Origin: Siphonodentalium dalli
Taxonomy: Eukaryota > Mollusca > Scaphopoda > Gadilida > Siphonodentaliidae
Length of the DNA stretch: 64,000 nucleotides
Reading direction: 5' to 3'
Assembly (NCBI GenBank): GCA_032622095.1
Contig: CP136067.1
Span: 95,468,707-95,532,706, forward strand
Below, in pieces: positions 52,135-64,000 of the stretch. Position numbers and translations under genes: made by a program. How positions within the stretch are numbered: the first letter of the stretch is position 1; the number at the start of each line of letters is the position of its first letter. Under the pieces are notes generated by a model. The model did no database searches. It saw nothing but the letters and a program-made list of their open reading frames with translations, and was not told the origin of the DNA.

Positions 52135-52460
52135 CGCTCTTCATTGGAGATAGCTGATGTGCCCGACTTCATCCGGGCTATTTAGGGATTTATTTGTGAT
52201 CGCCTCCGTTTAGGCAGAATATACAGCATCTGGACAAAAACTATTGTTCGATCGGTCCAGAAACATGCCTATATGAGCGTATATAAGCGATGTCAATGTC
52301 AAGGTAAAGGACGTGGTCGCACCTAAAATTGGAGCGGCCATATTGTTCCCGTGATCAATGTATAGGCCTACGTACCAAATTTGAGTCTGATCGGTCTATA
52401 AGACGCATACAGACAGACAGACAGACAGACAGAAGTTCCAAAATATATAATAGATGATAA
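52135..52460 (+). mobile_element. Repeat ending in (GACA) microsatellite
   Basis: The sequence ends GGTCTATAAGACGCATACAG then CAGACAGACAGACAGACAG, then AGTTCCAAAATATATAATAG. This style (a TCGGTC..GACG phrase before a GACA run and an AT tail) is common for Helitron-like 3' parts in invertebrates. Boundaries uncertain. Confidence 0.4.
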
Positions 52461-53773
52461 TTACATTGGATTTGTTTTTTGCAATAGTCGGACATCACTT
52501 CAAAGTGTGAAAAAACTTACCCTTTTGAAAGTCGATATCTGGCCATCAGATTCTCCTTCTATTGGATTTTAACTATAATTTAATCATAAGCTGTCAATTC
52601 ACGGAATACTGCAAAACAATTGGTTGACACACACTTTGCCATTGAGGTTATTTCTCGATAACCTAAATTTCTTGATTACTTTCCCCGCTACAGAAATGAC
52701 AGCAGCGTCGAGTGACCACACCTATACCGCGTATGTACATGGAAACTGTTCGGTGCCTCCTACGATTTAACATGAGATTTCGGTGCTGCATTATATTCCT
52801 TCGGGTATGCCTGTATTGACAATAACCATACTATATGTTAATATTCAGTGCACAAGTAACCAGAACAATCAACAAGAATGAACATTGCAAAGAAGTGAAA
52901 CACTGAAATTAAAACCAACACGGGTTTGTGCCACCGCGTTCGAATATATCAATCCCACGTGCAGCTGAAGCTGCCCGATGCCACGTGACGCGTGATTAGT
53001 TGCGACAAGCCAATCAAAAACGCTGAAATGCTGAAGCTATTTAATAACTTTTTTGGATTTTTTATTGAAACAGTCAGATGATTTTACATACATAATGAAT
53101 GGTTTTACATGTTGGATACAATAGATAACATTCATCTGACACATACATTCAGGCATACACTCCTCGCGCTCACGCTTGCACTCTTACTTACATCAACGGG
53201 CATTCAGTGGCTCTAAACGGGGGATCGGGCAATCTTTTATATTGTAATTGAAATCAAGATATACAGCAGAGGGTGATCAGAAAATTTGACACATACACGA
53301 AGTAATACGCACAAAAACACTATATATGCGCCTGAGACGTCTTCTGAAAGTCATCGGAATGTTCAGCTGTTTTCCAAGTTACGCACGAAAATGATAGAAA
53401 CGCTCTTTATTTTCAGCAGTTTTATCGGGAAAGGACGAGAAATGTATTTCATGCATTTTCGATCAACAGAACATGTCAGAATCGATGACGTACAGTGCGT
53501 TAACTGTGTGCGAAATGCTAAATACTAAACACCGTGACCACTTTTTATGGATAAGCAGAGACAAGTGTCAAAAAAAAAATAATAATAATAATATTCCCAA
53601 TGATTCAACAGCATGATTAATTGTTTTTTCCATTTTTATCCTTTGTTATACAGATAGCCAGTCAAATTCTCCTATTATAAAGTTAATAACTCAACTAAGC
53701 CATGTTTTTGTATTTCTAGTGAAGACTATAGCCAGTAAGCCACACTTAACTTAACCAATTCAGATCTCTATCT
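52461..53773. other. No recognised feature
   Basis: Contains a CAATGAATG/TTTTACAT tandem-like patch at 53085-53120 and an AAT run at 53575-53592. No supported gene. Confidence 0.35.
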
Positions 53774-53775
53774 TA

Positions 53776-54215
53776 AAGGCCCACTTAATTTTCGAGTCTC
53801 CGATTATTTTTGTTATAGTGACTTGATATACGGTTTTAATAACAATCTATGCCATAAAATATGATTAAAATACTATAATTCATCACTATTTGAAACATGA
53901 AAGATGCCCACAGAGAAATAGAAAACTGCTGAAGACTTTCCCCCTCTGAAACCCAGAATGCAACAGAATTCAAACTTTTCAATGAAAGGGGAAGAACTCT
54001 ATCTTTAATATATAGAGTTATTCCCCTGCATTGAAAATAATACGGATTTTTACTTCAATCTTGATGACAAAACTCAACAAAAATAACATGTTCACAGTTT
54101 ATTACACCGAATAAGTTGATAATACAATGTGTTGGAGCTTCCTCTTTCAAATGGTATATAATATGGCATATATTTTATATAATGTGATCTGGGGTTCGAA
54201 AATTAAGTGGGCCTT
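53776..54215. mobile_element. TA-flanked MITE, copy 2 (intact)
   Basis: 440 bp, TIRs start AAGGCCCACTTAATTTTC, TA on each side (53774-53775, 54216-54217). It preserves the pre-insertion site of the Helitron (GGCATATATTTTATATAA). Confidence 0.92.
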
Positions 54216-54685
54216 TAATAACTACATCCCCCTACCTTGGGAATTATATTACTGATACTATATATATTTGTTTTTAAAATAATGAAACTTCGCCAGCATT
54301 TTTGACCAATATGTTTACATAACTCATCTTGAGCCCAAACGAAATTAATCAATATTTCTCGTACGCATGCATAAGGGATAGGACCTTCAATAAGTTATAT
54401 AACATTTGCTCTTATCACTTTATCGCCTCCCATCCATGCATGTCATCAATTCTGCTATCTTTATTTGTATTCTGTTTATTGAGGGATAATTAAATGTGTT
54501 TAAATAACGTTTTGGGAGAGTGATTCACGGTGACCAAGTTTTTAAACTGGTGGAATATGATATCCACGGGCATAGCCATAGTGGAGACTCATAACATGAG
54601 CTAGATATTGACGGTTTATGCCGTGCCACAAAGTACATTTTCGTTGGATTTTTAGATTTGAATTGCAGTCGTCAGCTTGTGGTAC

Positions 54686-54872
54686 AGTAATGCTCTAAGT
54701 AACAGCAGAATTATGGGTAACTTTTCAGGATTTAGTCGGAAATATGGCTTGTTGCCATTCATCGGAAAGCTCTAGCCGATTAATGGCAACAAGCCATATT
54801 TCCGACTAAATCCTGAAAAGTTACCAATAATTCTGCTGTAGTTAAAGAGTCGATTACTTAGAGCATTACTGT
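54686..54872. mobile_element. Palindromic MITE, copy 1
   Basis: Long near-perfect inverted repeat: ACAGTAATGCTCTAAGTAA and its mirror, with inner arms TTTTCAGGATTTAGTCGGAA and the mirror. It can fold into one ~85-bp hairpin. Confidence 0.9.
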
Positions 54873-54954
54873 ATTTGTCGAATAGACACAACATGCACAC
54901 GATGCTAAAACTGGCGCCTTGAATTGCAGCGCCTGAAATCTGCTAAAGACAGAC

Positions 54955-55335
54955 ACTTGGCAGATCCGGGTACCAGTGATTAGAGCGTTCGTGATGTCGT
55001 CGCGGTCACAGCGATATGAGTTCCACGCTCGCCGGTGCACTGTTGAGTTTTACAACAGGCTTTTCGTACAAAGTAGTGACAATTGAGCAGCTCCGTTTGT
55101 ACTGTGGCTGCATTGCACCTCTCATGCGTTCAGGGAGTACCACGTCGGGCGTCGACCAACCTTATCGGCATGTTAACCTTGATATCCGCACTAATTCGTT
55201 GTAGCTGAGGCTGCTTCATCATTGGATGATAGGAGTGTCGACGGTGTGACGTGTCCTATTACATATGTAATCATCGACGAAAAGCGCATTGACCTCCACT
55301 GTATCGTGCGCTATATAAATCGATAATTATTATCC
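54955..55335 (+). mobile_element. SINE relative with the 5.1-kb tail
   Basis: Head with TACCAGTGATTAGAGCG and GAGTTCCACGCTCGCCGG. The tail AAAGCGCATTGACCTCC...GCGCTATATAAATCGATAATTATTAT parallels the tail of the SINE at 5140-5520. Confidence 0.55.
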
Positions 55336-55573
55336 ATTTTCCAGTGAATTTGAATCAGCTAGTGGTGTTTGCGGAAAATACACATGTACACGATGATAAT
55401 GTTGGCGTCTTGAATTGCAACAAAACGAAGAAGTACGTGACCAGCGCGCCAGCAATCTGCAAAAGAAAGACAATTGAAGGCGATATTATATTTGAGCTTG
55501 TCGCGCTGATCAAAATGAAATTGCCTCTTATGAAAGTCTGTATGGTCACCAGCAACAGCAAATATCTCTGATT
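55336..55573. repeat. Second copy of the sequence following the 54.7-kb MITE
   Basis: Words CACACGATG...TTGGCGTCTTGAATTGCA recur from 54895-54935. A 75-codon ORF here is open after a TTTTCCAG but has no recognisable domain, so I do not call it an exon. Confidence 0.4.
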
Positions 55574-55790
55574 TACAGTAATGCCTTAATAATCTACTCT
55601 TTAACCACAGCATAATTACGGGTAACTTTCCAGGATTTAGTCGGAAATGTCGATTTTTGCCATTCATCGGAAAGCTGTCAGTGAGAGCTTTCCGATGAAT
55701 GGCAACAAGCCATATTTCCGACTAAATCCTGAAAATTTACCCATAACTCTGCTATGGTTAAGGAGTCGACTATTTAGGGCATTACTGTCG
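55574..55790. mobile_element. Palindromic MITE, copy 2
   Basis: Same arms as copy 1 (ACAGTAATGC, GGATTTAGTCGGAAAT) with the central hairpin preserved. 0.9 kb from copy 1 in direct order. Confidence 0.9.
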
Positions 55791-56435
55791 ATGCTGATTC
55801 TATGGCAACTGAAACAATCATTGGAGTCTGCGTCGGATGTGCTGTTGGGGACTGTCTGAAGCGACGGTTTATAGATTACATTATTGACGTATTGGTTCCC
55901 GAACGTCTGAGCGAGGGTATAGAGATTACATTTAGTGACGTATACGACTCGAAATCTTTCCGTTCTTCGACATGGATTTAGTGAAAGAACATAACGGCTT
56001 GAAACCTGTATGTCATAAAATGTTCCTCACACACATGTAATGATGACATAAGATGACATAAGAACGGGGAGGATGTCTATTAGGCATACCTTTCACGACG
56101 GGAGCTACGCTAGTGCTGCATTAAAGAACCCGTGCCAGAGCATTATCTTATATGTGCGAGTCTCCCATAAGGAACCTCGCATATATATAAAATAATGCAC
56201 TGGCTTACAATGTCAAGGTAAATATTGTTAGGCCAATGTATTATCTTATATATGCGAGGCTCCCTATGGGATCATCGCCTATATAAGATAGTCCATAGGC
56301 ATATGGTTTTAGTACATTTTCAGGAAGCTCCAGTCATTGAAGGGTTAAAGTATAGAGGCTATTGTTATTATGACACGTCCTAATTTTTCGCAAACAAATT
56401 ATTTAAAGACATATTATGGACTTGTTCGGGTGCGT
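55791..56435. repeat. Intergenic with a relative of the 46.2-kb MITE (56130-56300)
   Basis: CATTATCTTATATGTGCGAG, GAACCTCGCATATATA and CCAATGTATTATCTTATATA show the same palindromic words as 46199-46352, but diverged. The rest is unremarkable. Confidence 0.55.
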
Positions 56436-56439
56436 AAAA

Positions 56440-56790
56440 CTGATAAAGTAGTACTCATGCGCTATGCTAACTGAGGGAATGTAGCATTCTACTAATATCG
56501 CCCAAAATTTTAAAGAAATCGACCATACAACTCCATAGAAAACACCGTCTGAACTACGCTTAATTATAAATACTTACATCTCGATTCGGGGGACGCTACA
56601 ATCGGCGATAAACTAACGCAAATGATTTTCGCCATCGATACTCATTGCATTTAATAAATACATAAGACTGACGTGTGTGTTTTAAATTTGAGTTAATATT
56701 CATAAAAATAACTACTTTGAGCAAGATTATTCTCAATTTCTATTTGATCACACAGCCGGAGTGCTTCACATCACTTTAATTCAATTTTGA
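56440..56790 (-). repeat. Inverted copy of the dispersed repeat at 13640-13990
   Basis: Shares GTTCAGACGATG-type and ACTACTTTGAGCAAGATTATTC words in reverse complement. Includes the mirrored CGGAGTGCTTCACATCACTT end. Confidence 0.65.
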
Positions 56791-58316
56791 AAATAAAAAT
56801 GAACACGTACCGTTAGTATGGTGGGTCGGTCGATAACGAATATGTTATATACGCTAATACCAATTGGTGGTCCCGTCAATCGCTGGATAAATACCGTTAA
56901 CTGAAACAAAAAACAAACAATTTACTGCGACATCAAAATTCAATTTCATTATGACGATGCTTTTGTTTTGTTCAAGACAAAACTAGGTTATCAAGGTTTT
57001 ATATACCAAAGACCAGTAGTTATCCCTTAGCAAATGTTCAGATAATAATTTCAACAAACGACCATAATAGGTTGTTTGCTGAACTTTTTATCTGAACATT
57101 TTCCTCAAATAAAATGACTCCTTCTGTACTTGCATATTTATCAATCATCTGCTTATTTTTCTTGAACAACCCCCTGATGAATAATATACCATTCTAATGT
57201 CTATTTTTAGAACTGAATAGGAGAATCGATTTAGTCCAGAAAGGGTTAAATGGCCTAGTTTGGTAGTATGGTATTCTATGTCAGAAAATGAACATGCAAT
57301 CAATTTAACAGCTTCACTCAAAGTTATGGACTTCGGGAAGTTATTTTGTTTTATATATTTAAGATTCGGCCAGGGGGGGGGGGTCTGAAAAATTTGCAGC
57401 ACGTATGCTGATTTTTGACTTTCGACCCTTGTTGGGACCCACCCACCCCCGCGTCCAAATTTTGTTCCGTTTTCGGCAGTATTTTCCGACCATTTTTTGA
57501 CACCCACCCCCCTTTTAACACTAAAACACCGATTTGCGGGGGAAAATTAACTATAAACAGCTGTATAAGAATTTATGTGCATACTATTAGTCATGGATGT
57601 TAACATTGACATGTAAATAGGAACAAGTCATTTTGGGGTCATTCGGTCAAAAAAACCATGGCTGCCAGCAGACATCTTGGATTTCAAAATTCAATCCATT
57701 AGTTTGGGCTACAGGCTATACCTTTTGTCTGATTATCATGAAATTTGTCAATTATGTTAATATTGACATATAGATGTGTTTCAAGCCAAACTCATTGCAA
57801 AAACAGTCAAAAAGACTTGCAGGAAAAATATTTTTGAGTTGCGGAAAAAAAAATTGTTGGTCCTATCGACCACACACCCACCCCGCATACGTGCCCGGAA
57901 AAAAAAAATTCCACCCCCCTGATTCGGCAGCCAAATTTAGTGGACCTAAGCTACAATATATTTGTTGTTAACGGCTTAAGAGTAATCCGGTGGCTTCTGT
58001 TTGTTTGGACGATATAATTAGTTTAATTAAAGGTGTATTCAGGGTTCCGGACTAATTGTTACGAAATCTATCTTGCTTTTGATTTAGAGTCTAGTGAACA
58101 AAATAACATGTTCAAACAAGAATTTGTACATGAAAGACTCTATTTTCTATGATATTGAATTTTGTTATATATTTATTTAATAACATTTCGATGTTTTGTA
58201 GGGAAACCAAACAATTTACAAATTGACATTATTTGGTATTTGTAGGTCTGATTTAACAGTATTTCATACTTGGTTTGCAATATTCTGTTTACATAAAAAA
58301 AAGTAGAATGCGATGT
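56791..58316. other. Intergenic, C-rich patches, no recognised gene
   Basis: Contains two patches with runs of C/G (57370-57520, 57880-57925). ORFs here read through low-complexity sequence and show no domain. Confidence 0.35.
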
Positions 58317-58332
58317 TAAATTAGATGTGTTA

Positions 58333-58365
<33 letters not shown>

Positions 58366-59312
58366 AACTGAGGTATGGAGCCGTGAATACATCTTTAAAT
58401 AACTGATATGGAACCAACATAATTAAATTGAGGATTAATTTGATATTTAGTTTGTTGGGAGCTGGTGTATATCGTCAGCATTCTAATCCTGACATGCACG
58501 TGCTTTAGTTGAGGTTTAATTTGATTTTGGTTGGGAGCTGGTGTACAGCTGTATATCGTTAGAATTCTAATCCTGAGTAAGATCGAATAAGAAGTGAGTC
58601 GTTGATGCGAAATAATTATGATGATCATTAATATGATGTATATCACGTGCTGTTATTGTTGATGTTAATGATGGTGTTGTTGGCACAGGGGTTTCGCAAA
58701 ATTTCAAGAAGCTCCAGTCATGGTAATCATGACTCAGGGTGTAAGTGTTGACACAATCAATCATGTGCCATCGATAGTGAGTGGCAGCATCTATACTATA
58801 TATGTATTATGTAACTTTGTTATCGAACGATAACTTAAAATCTAAAGAAACAAATAATGCGGGTGTATGCTTATTCTTTCGCGGCTAATACGATCGGACG
58901 CTCTGGGATTACTAGAATACGAACTAACCAACTCGGCACGCAGCATCCGAGTCGAATTTGTCTCGACAATCGTGGAAACTAACGCTCCCGTGTAATAACG
59001 GATATTTTTATGTCGCGCTTTTGTGGGGATCAAAGCGCTATTCACATTATTACCCCAGTTGTTGGGCAATGCCGAGTCTTATCCCTGCCGTTATTTTGCT
59101 ATTTTACAGGCGCTTCACTTGATCGACTCACACACTTACCCAACAAACCAATTCCCAAGTTATCGTCTAGTTACGTCGAAGCTGCCATAGTACGCGTGGC
59201 CTTGCTCAAGGCTCACAACTAGGCGCGATATTTGTACAGCGTATAACTATACAGTCATACTCCGTTTAATTCTAAACCTATAAACTGTTGTTAAAAAAAG
59301 CAGTTCGCCGCA
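58317..59312. repeat. ~1-kb direct repeat, copy 1
   Basis: Starts with a (TGT)n tract (58333-58363) and GTAACTGAGGTATGGAGCCG and ends GCAGTTCGCCGCACCG. The second copy, at 60331-62162, is about 97% identical where aligned and carries a hAT insertion. Identity of the repeat unknown; it has no ORF. Confidence 0.9.
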
Positions 59313-60335
59313 CCGAAAATTGTGCTTTGTCGGGCAACTCATTCGCCTGCCAGAGTCACATCAGTTACCGCTCCGGATCTTTGTAACGAATTGCCACATA
59401 TATAGACTGTTCAATCGCCAAGCTACTGGCTCTGTTTCAGATATATTCGCCATTATGGACAAATATAAATTGCGTCACTATTTGGATGAATTCTTGGATG
59501 AAGGGATATTTCCTGTAAAATCCGCGTGGAAAAACATTGTCAAGACTGCTGTTCATCACACATATGTATCTTCTTGGCAGTCATCTGTCGCTAGTGAACC
59601 TGCTCTAGCTGTTCTCTGGAAAACACATCCGTATCCTTTGACCTGTTGGTCTTGTTGGACGCTATATGGCGTGGTCACTTCGATGGAGCTGCTTGCTCTT
59701 GACGAAATTCATCTGTTCGCTCTATTTCTTGGTAGCACACTTCAAACACTCACCGAGAAGTTCCTGGATTGCTTGGAAGACGTACTTCTGGACGCTGCTA
59801 CATTTCTTCTAATAGCGTGTAGACTAATTCGTGTAAGTTCTATGTTCTAGTGCGCCATCGAAGCTCTGACACCACTATGGACTTCGCAATACTTTAGCCA
59901 GCCTATATATAAATACGAACACATGCGTGCGACAATTGCCAGGGACAATAGAGCACATCGATATGTCGTATAACCGTATGCATGCGACATATGACTCTGT
60001 ATATAGTGATATTTTATTTGATTATTGATCGCTCTTCCACTGTATATGACTAGGACCGCATTAGTGCGATGTATGTCTGGGACAATGAAGCGCTCGTTGA
60101 GCCGTATGCATGTGACATATGACTCTCTCTCTGTTAATATCAATATGTTATTTATTTGTGAGGGTGTGTTTTTTTTTGTTTTTTTTTTTATATATATATT
60201 TATTTTATTATTATTATTATTTGTGTATGCATGTATTTGTTATGTAACCCTTGCATGTCATACTTCGTGTTGTCTGATTTGTAAATATTACCAGTCGCTC
60301 TCCAAACTTGGAGGTCAATAAATAAATAAATATGT
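59313..60335 (+). pseudogene. LINE 3' remnant (frame-shifted ORF2 end) with AATA tail
   Basis: An ORF at 59320-59850 includes VSDIFAIMDKYKLRHYLDEF, then LDEGIFPVKSAWKNIVKTAV, a style typical of the region after reverse transcriptase in non-LTR retrotransposons. Later Cys/His and Trp words appear out of frame. It ends near a GTCAATAAATAAATAAATA tail (60313-60333). Family unassigned. Confidence 0.55.
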
Positions 60336-62162
60336 TGTTGTTGTTGTAACTGGGGTATGGAGCCGTGAATACATCTTTAAATAACTGATATGGAACCAAC
60401 ATAATTAAATTGAGGATTAATTTGATATTTAGTTGGTTGGGAGCTGGTGTATATCGTCAGTATTCTAATCCTGACATGCACGTGCTTTAGTTGAGGTTTA
60501 ATTTGATTTTGGTTGGGAGCTGGTGTACAGCTGTATATCGTTAGAATTCTAATCCTGAGTAAGATCGAATAAGAAGTGAGTCGTTGATGCGAAATAATGA
60601 TGATGATCATTAATATGATGTATATCACGGGCTGTTATTGTTGATGTTAATGATGGTGTTGTTGGCACAGGGGTTTCGCAAAATTTCAAGAAGCTCCAGT
60701 CATGGTAATCATGAATCAGGGTGTAAGTGTTGACACAATCAATCATGTGCCATCGATAGTGAGTGGCAGCATCTATACTATATATGTATTATGTAACTTT
60801 GTTATCGAACGATAACTTAAAATCTAAAGAAACAAATAATGCGGGTGTATGCTTATTCTTTCGCGGCTAATACGATCGGACGCTCTGGGATTACTAGCAT
60901 ATGAACTAATCAACTCGGCACGCAGCATCCGAGTCGAATTTGTCTCGACAATCGTGGAAACTATCGCTCCCGTGTAATAACGGATATTTTTATGTCGCGC
61001 TTTTGTGGGGATCAAAGCGCTCTTCACAATATTACCCCAGTTGTTGGGCAATGCCGAGTCTTATCCCTGCTGTTATTTTGTTATTTTACAGGCGCCTCAC
61101 TTGATCGACTTACCCAACAAACCAATTCCAAAGTTATCGTCTAGTTACGTCGAAGCTTCCATAGTACGCGTTAGACCCCGAAGCCACGACAAATAGTTTT
61201 CATGGCTGGCTCAACCGATTTTCGTGGCTGGTTAACTAGCTAAGCCGGCTCAGTCACGACGTTCGTGGCTGACTAAATATGGCGGCTCAGCCGGCTGAGA
61301 TGTTATCATTCAGCGTATTTTCGTTTCCGAAATGTTCCTAATCCCCTGTTACCGGTTATAGACGCCGTTTTTTTAGCGTTTATGGTGAACCCGTATAATT
61401 CCAGACCACACGTAATCTTTTGATGTTGGGCTTTTCCATTATGCCGAAAATTCACGAAGGATTGGCATGGATATAGGCCTACTATCTAATCGGTATAAGT
61501 AGTTACATTGGGACTTCTGTCGACTTCAGACTGCTATCACCACTGCAATCTTGCGATATATGCATGCATCATTGAATGATGAACCCGATAGTAATGATAT
61601 ATAATATTTCAAACTATTTTCTATTCTTATGTGTATATATTGACAAATGCCAGTGATGTCTGAGACTGGGTGTTGTCGATATAAACAATTTATATTTTAA
61701 CCCTTTCAATACCGAATGGATGCGCCCATTCAGTTATATGAAAGCATGCATTGGGATAGTCTATTCCACATTAAGGGGCCAGGTGTTCTGATAATATAAC
61801 AACCATGCTGTGTCCATGCGAGTATACCAATATTAGGCAATGCGGTTTAGTTCTTTGCGATTCACAGAACAGTTGTGCTTGACATATAAGCCCATGCACA
61901 CGGTTCAGCCATTTTACAATTCCGGCGGCGGAGATTTTTAAATGTGGCTGGCGTTAGAAATAATATGGCTGGCGGCGGCTTGTAGCCAATATGGCTGGCG
62001 GCGGCGGCGTACGATGGCGGCTTCGGGCTCTAGTACGCGTGGCCTTGCTCGAGGCTCACAACAAGGCGCGATATTTGTACAGCGTCTAACTATACAGTCA
62101 CACTCCGTTTAATTATAAACCTATATAAACTGTTGTTAAAAACAGCAGTTCGCCGCACCGGC
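60331..62162. repeat. ~1-kb direct repeat, copy 2, with hAT insertion
   Basis: Same as 58317-59312 outside 61172-62040. Differences are scattered substitutions and small indels. Confidence 0.9.
61172..62032. mobile_element. hAT-type MITE, 8-bp TSD GTACGCGT
   Basis: TIRs TAGACCCCGAAGCC and GGCTTCGGGCTCTA, TSD GTACGCGT at 61164-61171 and 62033-62040. The uninterrupted site is present in repeat copy 1 (CATAGTACGCGTGGCC near 59190). Rich in GGCTGG/CGGCGG subterminal words. No transposase. Confidence 0.93.
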
Positions 62163-63085
62163 GGGTATTGAACTCATGTCGCTGTGTTTACAACGGCTAC
62201 AACACCCCTGGGGAACTTGGAATGTGTCCCATAACAGTGGAAATCAAAACCCGTTCCCTCTCGTACTGGGCTAAGCTAATCCCTATGCCGACTAATAGAT
62301 TACCACTTATGTTGTATTATGTTATGTATTGTTTATATTATGAAAATGTTTTTAATAATTCATTGATTATTGGTATTCGAGATACCCTTAATTGCCTCGG
62401 TATGAGTATTGTCTGGACCAACCAACACGTTCTAAGCATAAAAAGCTTTAACCGCACAATTTCTGGCAAACTACGCGGGAACGGGACTACAAGAATGGTG
62501 GACCACAATATCTAAATCAAGCAAGTACGCATTTTACCGGATTATAAAGCCAAACTTTGAAACAGAGAATTATCTAACCCTAGATGATAACAGATCAGTT
62601 AACTATATTATGGCCTTCCGGACAAGAAACCACAAACTCCCTATAGAACATGGTACTTGGACAAATACGGATTACTCAGACCGAATTTGCACACTATGTA
62701 ATCTTGAAATCGGTAATCACATGGTAATGAAATGTAGGGAACATAATGAACTTAGAATAAAATACCTGAAACCCTACTACTACCAGAGACCTAACACTCA
62801 CAAACTAGCCGCTCTTTTCAACTCCCGAAATCAAAAGACAGTTAAAAATCTATCAGTTTTTATTAAGAAGATCCTAGAAATATTCATGTCCGCCTGAGGC
62901 TTATTACCACCCGCCTGACATATTGAAACAACCGAATACAGTCCAACATTTCTATATTCTATTATTATGCCATATATAATATATACATGTATACCTGTAC
63001 TGAAATATATTGTATATTATACCCATATATATCTGTAATGTCTTAATTTGACGATCAGAATAAACTAATTGAATTGAATTGAATT
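62163..63085 (+). pseudogene. LINE ORF2 C-terminal end with (TTGAA)n tail
   Basis: ORF2 tail in two frames: first GELGMCPITVEIKTRSLSYW then AKLI (62210-62280), later IMAFRTRNHKLPIEHGTW (62610-62660) and DRICTLCNLEIGNHMVMKC, a C-x2-C...H...C cluster. ORF2 ends at 62897. The 3' end is ACTAATTGAATTGAATTGAA (63065-63084), a microsatellite tail as in CR1/L2-like or jockey-like elements. 5'-truncated and frame-shifted. Confidence 0.8.
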
Positions 63086-63525
63086 CCTATGATGCTGTTA
63101 GGGCAAACTGATGCTGTTAACAAAACGTATCGTTACTTTTTTTTTATTTGTCTTTTTCGCCGTTTTCCGATAATCTGAACATTTACAGGAAAAGCCATTA
63201 TGAGTATCAAACATTCAAAAACATATTTATTGCGACATATTTTAATACTGGTTGGATTAGATGTTGAAAATCGACTATAATCAAGATGGTTATTCACGCC
63301 GTTTTATAGAAACACAAGCGCAGGCATTATTCAATTTTTCAAAAATATATATGGACTTTAATGTTTCATACAAACTGTTTTTTCTCTCAAATCGCTCAGA
63401 TTAGCCAAAATAACGCTACTTTTTCGTAAAGGCATCAGTTTGTCCTACCCGTAGCATAGCAATTCAGCAGGACCACCAGCACCATAGGATATTAGCAGGA
63501 CCAATTGACCAGGGGTGTACAAGAT
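63086..63525 (-). mobile_element. Inverted copy of the 6.2-kb MITE
   Basis: The right end ATTAGCAGGACCAATTGACC then AGGGG matches the end at 6160 in reverse. Internal words AACGCTACTTTTTCGTA and CATCAGTTTGTCCTACCCG also match. The left end touches the LINE tail. Confidence 0.65.
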
Positions 63526-64000
63526 CAACACACTAATTATAAGCTACCGAAGCACACTTTTCCGGTTCAGTGCAACATGGTTCCCTATCTATGGTATGTA
63601 CATGTATATAGACCTTCCGGTTGTTCCGAGGAATTGTTGGCAGCAATTATACACAATTGTGCTTCCGTTCTGAATGACACACTGCCAATATGACAACAAA
63701 GACTTTTGTGTGTATGCGTGATGGTACATCTACTTCGCTCTATTGAATTATGCATGCGGCGTATCTCTTAACATAGAATCGTCTGTGATCGTAAATAAGA
63801 ACAGCATGACTACAATTGATTCCATGGAATGTCAACATTTCATATTGTGTTAGCTTTTAAACCCGACGCTGAATGGGAAGAATGTTCGTTGTTGGAGATA
63901 TTGGGAAATGCACAACGAAATGGACACGGTTATTGTAACATCAAGGTATGCCGATATAACTGATTGATTTGGGCTTCATCGTCGTTTCAGCCAGCATACT
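63526..64000. other. No recognised feature
   Basis: AT-rich window end; no exon, repeat or RNA gene supported. Confidence 0.35.

Noticed and set aside
55344-55571. 75-codon ORF after a TTTTCCAG as a host exon
   Set aside because: No partner exon, no known domain, and the sequence is partly a repeat of 54.9 kb.
57145-57507. 120-codon minus-strand ORF
   Set aside because: Runs through G/C-rich low-complexity sequence; no domain or splice context.

Overview
This is eukaryotic, intron-bearing, repeat-rich animal DNA. Support for that includes a multi-exon gene with clean GT/AG junctions, tRNA-derived SINEs, gypsy, LINE, Penelope, Helitron and hAT remnants, and a nearly complete Maverick/Polinton. 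The repeat spectrum suggests an aquatic invertebrate, possibly a lophotrochozoan; nothing in the window fixes the species.

Layout. Positions 1-4223 (perhaps to about 5113) hold the gag and most of the pol of a Ty3/gypsy retrotransposon on the minus strand, with a UUUAAAC -1 frameshift heptamer at the gag stop. A SINE follows (5.1-5.5 kb), then the first coding exon of a DOMON (DBH-like monooxygenase/MOXD-type) gene on the minus strand (7315-7587), then foldback and hairpin elements. A Penelope-like GIY-YIG fragment lies at 11 kb. From 12432 to 43420 a host gene on the plus strand is visible as six exons: a SAM-domain start exon, four internal exons and a terminal exon. It resembles SAMD3-like proteins. 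The exon with the second half of the SAM domain was not found.

The last intron of that gene carries two hAT-type elements with 8-bp target duplications and a 13,775-bp Polinton (28529-42303, TSD TATGGG). The left two thirds of the Polinton is a minus-strand array: PolB (broken twice), an unknown 195-aa protein, the packaging ATPase, a pVI-like protein with a frameshift, a pX-like membrane-active protein, a conserved 240-aa protein, an integrase with chromodomain, and a small membrane protein. No capsid, penton or maturation protease gene was recognised.

The right third is the most unusual part. A ~200-bp near-perfect inverted repeat gives PolB and a divergent zinc-knuckle gene the same promoter and the same first 32 residues. 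Next come two divergent pairs of small intronless genes, each pair sharing a symmetric two-way promoter. All four of these genes end 20-50 nt before a sequence matching the metazoan replication-dependent histone mRNA 3' stem-loop (GGCCCTTTTCAGGGCC, in one case followed by ACCCA). This is the architecture of divergent histone gene pairs, and it suggests S-phase-coupled, non-polyadenylated late mRNAs in a virus-like transposon.

From 43.4 kb to the end there are almost only repeats: a pseudogenic copy of the host terminal exon with its adjacent foldback, several minisatellites, large foldbacks, a TA-flanked MITE family with a Helitron inserted precisely in one copy, a 1-kb direct repeat with a hAT element in one copy, and LINE 3' ends.
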